Shown here piece after piece: positions 60,783 through 64,000 of a DNA stretch of 64,000 bases (the first letter of the stretch is position 1; each line of letters begins with the position of its first letter). The notes under the pieces were generated by a model. The model searched no databases and was not told where the DNA came from. It worked only from the letters and a program-made list of their open reading frames with translations. Source of the stretch: Gordoniibacillus chartarius (GTDB taxonomy: Bacteria > Bacillota > Bacilli > Paenibacillales > NBRC-103111); the NCBI RefSeq assembly GCF_042432825.1, contig NZ_JBHLWN010000067.1, positions 62,001 to 126,000 on the forward strand, in the 5' to 3' direction. The position numbers and the translations under genes are program-made.

Positions 60783-62150
60783 ATGAAGGTATTATTACGC
60801 GTCGTTGTCTATGTCATGTCGTTCGTTATTCTTTTCGGTGGGGTCGGTGCGTTCGGGTATATTCACTCCAATCGTGGATACTGGATTCCCGCTCGGCAAA
60901 CGCCGATGCCTGCCTTACATAATGTGAGCGTCCCTGAACATGATCCGAAAAAACCTACGGTAGCTGTCCTATTATCCAATCCGACCACGGAAGTTTTCGA
61001 TTTTATGGTTCCCTATGAAATGTTCGCCATGACTGATTCTTATAACGTATATGCAGTTGCCCCGGACAAAAACATGAAAACACTGTCCGGCGGTTTGGAT
61101 CTGATGCCGCACTATGCTTTTGACGAACTGGATCGATTATTAGGAAAAAGCCCCGACCTTATTGTGATCCCAGCCATGCCTATGGTTGACGAAGCAAAAT
61201 ATAAGCCTGTCCGGGAATGGATCCAAAAACATTCGGATACGAAGCTGTTAAGCATTTGCGCTGGCGGGTTGAATCTGGCCGATACAGGGTTATTAAAAGG
61301 CAAAGCAGCGACTACAGACTGGAAAAGCTTTGATTATCATGAAATCGGCAAATATCCTGAAACACAATGGAGACGGGATGTGCGCTATGTCGCAGACGGG
61401 AACATCGTCTCTTCAGCGGCCCTTACTTCCGGAATCGATGCCGTCCTCTATGTGATTTCCCGGCAATTAGGCGAACCGATGGCGGAGAAAATAGCGAAAG
61501 AAATGAATTACCCTTCCTATCATTTCGTCAAGAATCCGAAGGTTGACCCCTATTATGTGGACCGAACCGAATGGATATTTACGTTCAACCAGGCATTCCA
61601 ATGGAACAAAAAAAGCGCAGGGGTATTGCTGTATAACGGGATGGATGACGGAGCGCTTACTACGATTTTCGATACTTATGCCGCTTCCGGAACAACCAAG
61701 GTATACACCGTCTCCGACGCCAAGCAGCCTATCGTCACGAAGCATCACCTTAATCTTGTCACCCGATATCAGCTGTCGAATGCGCCGAAGCTGGATCGGC
61801 TGTTCGTTCCGGGAGTGGAGGCGGAGTCTTTAGCTGCGGAGGATGTCAAACGGTGGAACGAAAAGGGAACCGGCGCGGTGCCCGAGTTCATTCACAGCGG
61901 CTCGGCCGACAGATTTATCTTCGATGCTCCGCTTGAGGATTTAGCCAAACAAGAAGATGTCCTGACCGCCAAATATGGTGCGAAACGTTTGGAATACCGG
62001 ATGATCGGGCTAAACCTAGAAGGCAAACCGTTTTCCTATGAAGCTGTCGGTATATCCGCTTTGCTCTGCTTAGCAGCATTGCTGATTGCTTCCTATATGG
62101 ATAGACGATTCATTCGGAAAATAAAAACTGTTCGTCATCAATCATTATAA
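60783..62150 (+). CDS. membrane-anchored double DJ-1/PfpI domain protein
   Basis: The 455-aa protein starts behind GGAGGAGAATC. It has a membrane helix at 7-26, two class-I glutamine-amidotransferase-like (DJ-1/PfpI) domains at about 56-236 and 272-390, and a C-terminal membrane helix at 418-440. The first domain has the AraC-type GlxA/FtrA pattern with the nucleophile-elbow Cys in KLLSICAGGLNLADTGLLKG, and EVFDFMVPYEMF at its start. The second domain has no obvious elbow Cys and looks degenerate. There is no DNA-binding domain. Codon usage looks more AT-rich than the neighbouring genes, which could mean a separate origin. Confidence 0.82.
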   Translation: MKVLLRVVVYVMSFVILFGGVGAFGYIHSNRGYWIPARQTPMPALHNVSVPEHDPKKPTVAVLLSNPTTEVFDFMVPYEMFAMTDSYNVYAVAPDKNMKTLSGGLDLMPHYAFDELDRLLGKSPDLIVIPAMPMVDEAKYKPVREWIQKHSDTKLLSICAGGLNLADTGLLKGKAATTDWKSFDYHEIGKYPETQWRRDVRYVADGNIVSSAALTSGIDAVLYVISRQLGEPMAEKIAKEMNYPSYHFVKNPKVDPYYVDRTEWIFTFNQAFQWNKKSAGVLLYNGMDDGALTTIFDTYAASGTTKVYTVSDAKQPIVTKHHLNLVTRYQLSNAPKLDRLFVPGVEAESLAAEDVKRWNEKGTGAVPEFIHSGSADRFIFDAPLEDLAKQEDVLTAKYGAKRLEYRMIGLNLEGKPFSYEAVGISALLCLAALLIASYMDRRFIRKIKTVRHQSL

Positions 62151-62157
62151 ATAAACC

Positions 62158-62193
62158 GGAAGGAGGCTGCCCACAGTTGAGCAGCCTGCTTCC
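62158..62193. terminator. hairpin between convergent DJ-1-type and sulfatase genes
   Basis: GGAAG-G-AGGCTGC (62158-62170) pairs with GCAGCCT-G-CTTCC (62181-62193). There is no clear U-run, so termination strength is uncertain. Confidence 0.55.
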
Positions 62194-62198
62194 CAGAG

Positions 62199-63569
62199 TC
62201 ATTCATCAATCTCATGCGGCTCTACGGCCAGCTGTCCGGACGGTGCTGCAGGCAGCGGGCGGATCAGCGGCGCCTCTTCGCCGGCTTCGACCATGCGGGC
62301 GATCAGCCGCTGCCGAAGATGGACGCGAACCTCCTCGTGGGACTGCTTGTCGGCCAGGTTCGTCAGCTCATACGGATCGGCTTCCAGATCGTACAGGTAT
62401 TGTTCCACATATTCGGCTGCCCCCGCGTCCCGGATCGGATCCTTGTCCGGCGCCGTTACGCCGTATTTCCAGCGGCGGGTGCGAATCGCTCGTCCGACCT
62501 GGGATTCGCTGATCTGTACGAATACGTCTTGCGGCCATTCGGGACGGCGCCCGCCGCCGATCAGCGGCATCAACGATCTGCCCTGCATCTGCTCGGGGAC
62601 CGGAATGCCCGCTGCATCCAGCAATGTCGGCGGCAGGTCGATCAGGCTGACCAATTCGCGCAGCGTTCCGCCGGAATCGAAGCCCGGTCCGCAGAACGCC
62701 AGCGGCACGCGGATCGAGCTCTCGTGACAGGACCGTTTATACTCATTGTTGCGCGTCTTAAAGTGGCAAGCGTGATCGGACGTGAAGGCGATGATTGTAT
62801 CATCGGTTAAGCCCATGCTCTTCAAAGCGTCCTGCAGCCGTCCGAGCGCTTCGTCCAGCCTTTTCACCATGCCGTAATAGCCGTCCAAGCTCTGATGCGC
62901 GTTGCCTCCGAGCGCTGCCAGATCCGGAGGCACGAAGCGCGAGACGTAGCGGCCGCGGTACACGTCCGGAGCCGGATAATCATCCCGCCGGTTTTGATGG
63001 TGCGGCTCCAAGTACGATAAGAATAAATAAAACGGCTTACCTGAGCTTCTCTGCTCATCGATATAACGGATCGCTGCGTCAGTCAGGGCGTCGACCCGGT
63101 ATCCCGGCAGTTCCACAGGCTCGTTGTTCTTATTATACAGGACCGTCTTGTAGGCGTCGGACGTATGCTCAAGCGAGTCGGCCGCCAGCCAATAGTCATA
63201 GCCTCCCCTTCTCTCGACGGGCACGGGCGAAGTTCTCGTCGCCGCCAAGTGCCATTTCCCGATATAGGCAGTGTCGTAGCCCGCATCACGGAACCCGTGC
63301 GCCACCGTGTACGCATCGTCCGGCAGCGGTATGCCGTTCGTATAGCAGCCGGATGCGGTCGCATAACGTCCGGTCTGCAAGCAGGAGCGTGCGGGTCCGC
63401 ACACGGGCTGGCAGGTGAATGCGTAAGCGGCATGCGTGCCGTAAGCCGCCATACGGTCGAAGTTCGGCGTCAGATCAAGCGGATTGCCATGAACGCCGGT
63501 CGTATCCCAGCGCTGCTGATCGGTAAAGAAAACGATAACGTTCGGTTGCTTTGAAGCCTTCCTATCCAT
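62199..63569 (-). CDS. type I sulfatase
   Basis: The 456-aa protein has the sulfatase signature CGPARSCLQTGR (CxPxR with Cys57, to be converted to formylglycine). Metal-site segments are IVFFTDQQRWD at the start and FTSDHACHFKTRNNEYKRS near residue 265. IGKWHLA is the usual catalytic Lys/His motif. No signal peptide is visible, so it is probably cytoplasmic. It is coupled, 26 bases apart, to the ABC sugar permease gene upstream on the same strand, which fits uptake and desulfation of sulfated sugars. The substrate is not predictable. Confidence 0.92.
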   Translation of the reverse strand: MDRKASKQPNVIVFFTDQQRWDTTGVHGNPLDLTPNFDRMAAYGTHAAYAFTCQPVCGPARSCLQTGRYATASGCYTNGIPLPDDAYTVAHGFRDAGYDTAYIGKWHLAATRTSPVPVERRGGYDYWLAADSLEHTSDAYKTVLYNKNNEPVELPGYRVDALTDAAIRYIDEQRSSGKPFYLFLSYLEPHHQNRRDDYPAPDVYRGRYVSRFVPPDLAALGGNAHQSLDGYYGMVKRLDEALGRLQDALKSMGLTDDTIIAFTSDHACHFKTRNNEYKRSCHESSIRVPLAFCGPGFDSGGTLRELVSLIDLPPTLLDAAGIPVPEQMQGRSLMPLIGGGRRPEWPQDVFVQISESQVGRAIRTRRWKYGVTAPDKDPIRDAGAAEYVEQYLYDLEADPYELTNLADKQSHEEVRVHLRQRLIARMVEAGEEAPLIRPLPAAPSGQLAVEPHEIDE

Positions 63570-63595
63570 ATCGGCATCATCCTTTCGACTCCATC

Positions 63596-64000
63596 TTATC
63601 CTTTGATGCCGGTGGTAGCAATTCCTTCAACAAAGTATTTCTGCGAGAAGAAAAATACGAGCACAGGCGGCAGGATGGCCGCGACGGACATGGCCAAAAT
63701 CTGATTCCACTGCACCGTGCCGCCTGTTGAATCGATCGACATCCTGAGTGCCAGGGAAAGCGGAAACTTCTTCACGCTGTTAATGAAGATGAGCGGATTG
63801 AAGAAATCGTTCCACGTCCAGATGAATTGAAAGATGGCTGCCGAGATGAGCGCCGGCATGCAAAGCGGCAGCAATACGCGGAACAGGATGGCGGGAGGAC
63901 TGCAGCCGTCCATCACGGCCGATTCGTCAAGCTCCCTTGGCAGCCCCCGCACAAACTGCACCATCATGAAAATAAAAAACGGGAAGCAGCCGAAAGCGGC
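63596..64000 (-). CDS. ABC transporter permease (MalG type), truncated by window edge
   Basis: The frame is open to the right edge (135 codons visible, N-terminus missing). It shows the inner-membrane EAA loop ELDESAVMDGCSPPAILFRV and four hydrophobic segments, and ends with YFVEGIATTGIKG, the typical end of carbohydrate ABC permeases of the MalG/AraQ group. It likely belongs to a sugar-uptake operon with the sulfatase downstream. The substrate is unknown. Confidence 0.92.
   Translation of the reverse strand, partial: AAFGCFPFFIFMMVQFVRGLPRELDESAVMDGCSPPAILFRVLLPLCMPALISAAIFQFIWTWNDFFNPLIFINSVKKFPLSLALRMSIDSTGGTVQWNQILAMSVAAILPPVLVFFFSQKYFVEGIATTGIKG

Overview
This window looks like chromosome from a GC-rich, spore-forming member of the Paenibacillaceae (Paenibacillus or a close relative). 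The evidence is a complete GerA-type germinant receptor operon, three very large surface proteins ending in S-layer homology (SLH) triplets, a YesM/YesN-type kinase and AraC-type regulator pair, strong AGGAGG ribosome binding sites with frequent GTG/TTG starts, and Firmicutes-type c-di-GMP and c-di-AMP riboswitches. I see no rRNA, tRNA, CRISPR array, transposase or phage structural gene.

Left part (1-10.5 kb): a truncated membrane protein, a six-helix membrane protein, an SRPBCC/ArsR operon with a clear promoter and two operators, an arginase-fold protein that has lost metal ligands, YkuK, and a dihydroorotate-dehydrogenase-like domain fused to a duplicated membrane domain. From 6.5 to 10.2 kb there is a compact, apparently undescribed regulatory island. 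It holds an XRE-family repressor, at least five copies of a GATACA-N3-TGTATC palindrome placed in front of small genes and of an L,D-transpeptidase, and a 77-aa protein that matches only the C-terminal segment of the repressor. That arrangement resembles SinR/SinI.

Middle part (10.5-30 kb): a thiamine-diphosphate enzyme coupled to a GAF-GAF-PAS histidine kinase; gerA-type AA/AB/AC genes; an oxidoreductase with an extra C-terminal domain; a 2-hydroxyacid dehydrogenase; an NlpC/P60 wall hydrolase behind a c-di-AMP (ydaO) riboswitch; a CheY-like protein lacking the phospho-acceptor Asp; a GGDEF-EAL protein behind a c-di-GMP-I riboswitch and terminator; then a lipoprotein, sensor kinase and HD-GYP regulator operon. 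The second messengers c-di-GMP and c-di-AMP are therefore a theme of the region.

Right part (30-51 kb) is dominated by secreted SLH-anchored giants carrying lamin-tail, choice-of-anchor I, phosphodiester-glycosidase (NAGPA), cohesin-like, FN3/Big2 and calcineurin-like phosphoesterase domains. The largest is preceded in an operon by a HupE/UreJ-type membrane protein. An aldo/keto reductase and a repeat-rich spacer (seven 18-bp tandem repeats plus four copies of a short motif in opposed orientation) lie between them. At 51.5-53.9 kb a methyl-accepting chemotaxis protein gene under a second c-di-GMP-type riboswitch is cut by one in-frame stop codon. The remainder holds SRPBCC-DoxX, a sugar-binding-protein/kinase/AraC-regulator trio followed by a sugar-porter MFS gene, a membrane-anchored double DJ-1/PfpI protein, a sulfatase, and the end of an ABC sugar permease that runs off the right edge.

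All assignments come from reading motifs and translated sequence by eye. No database search was run.
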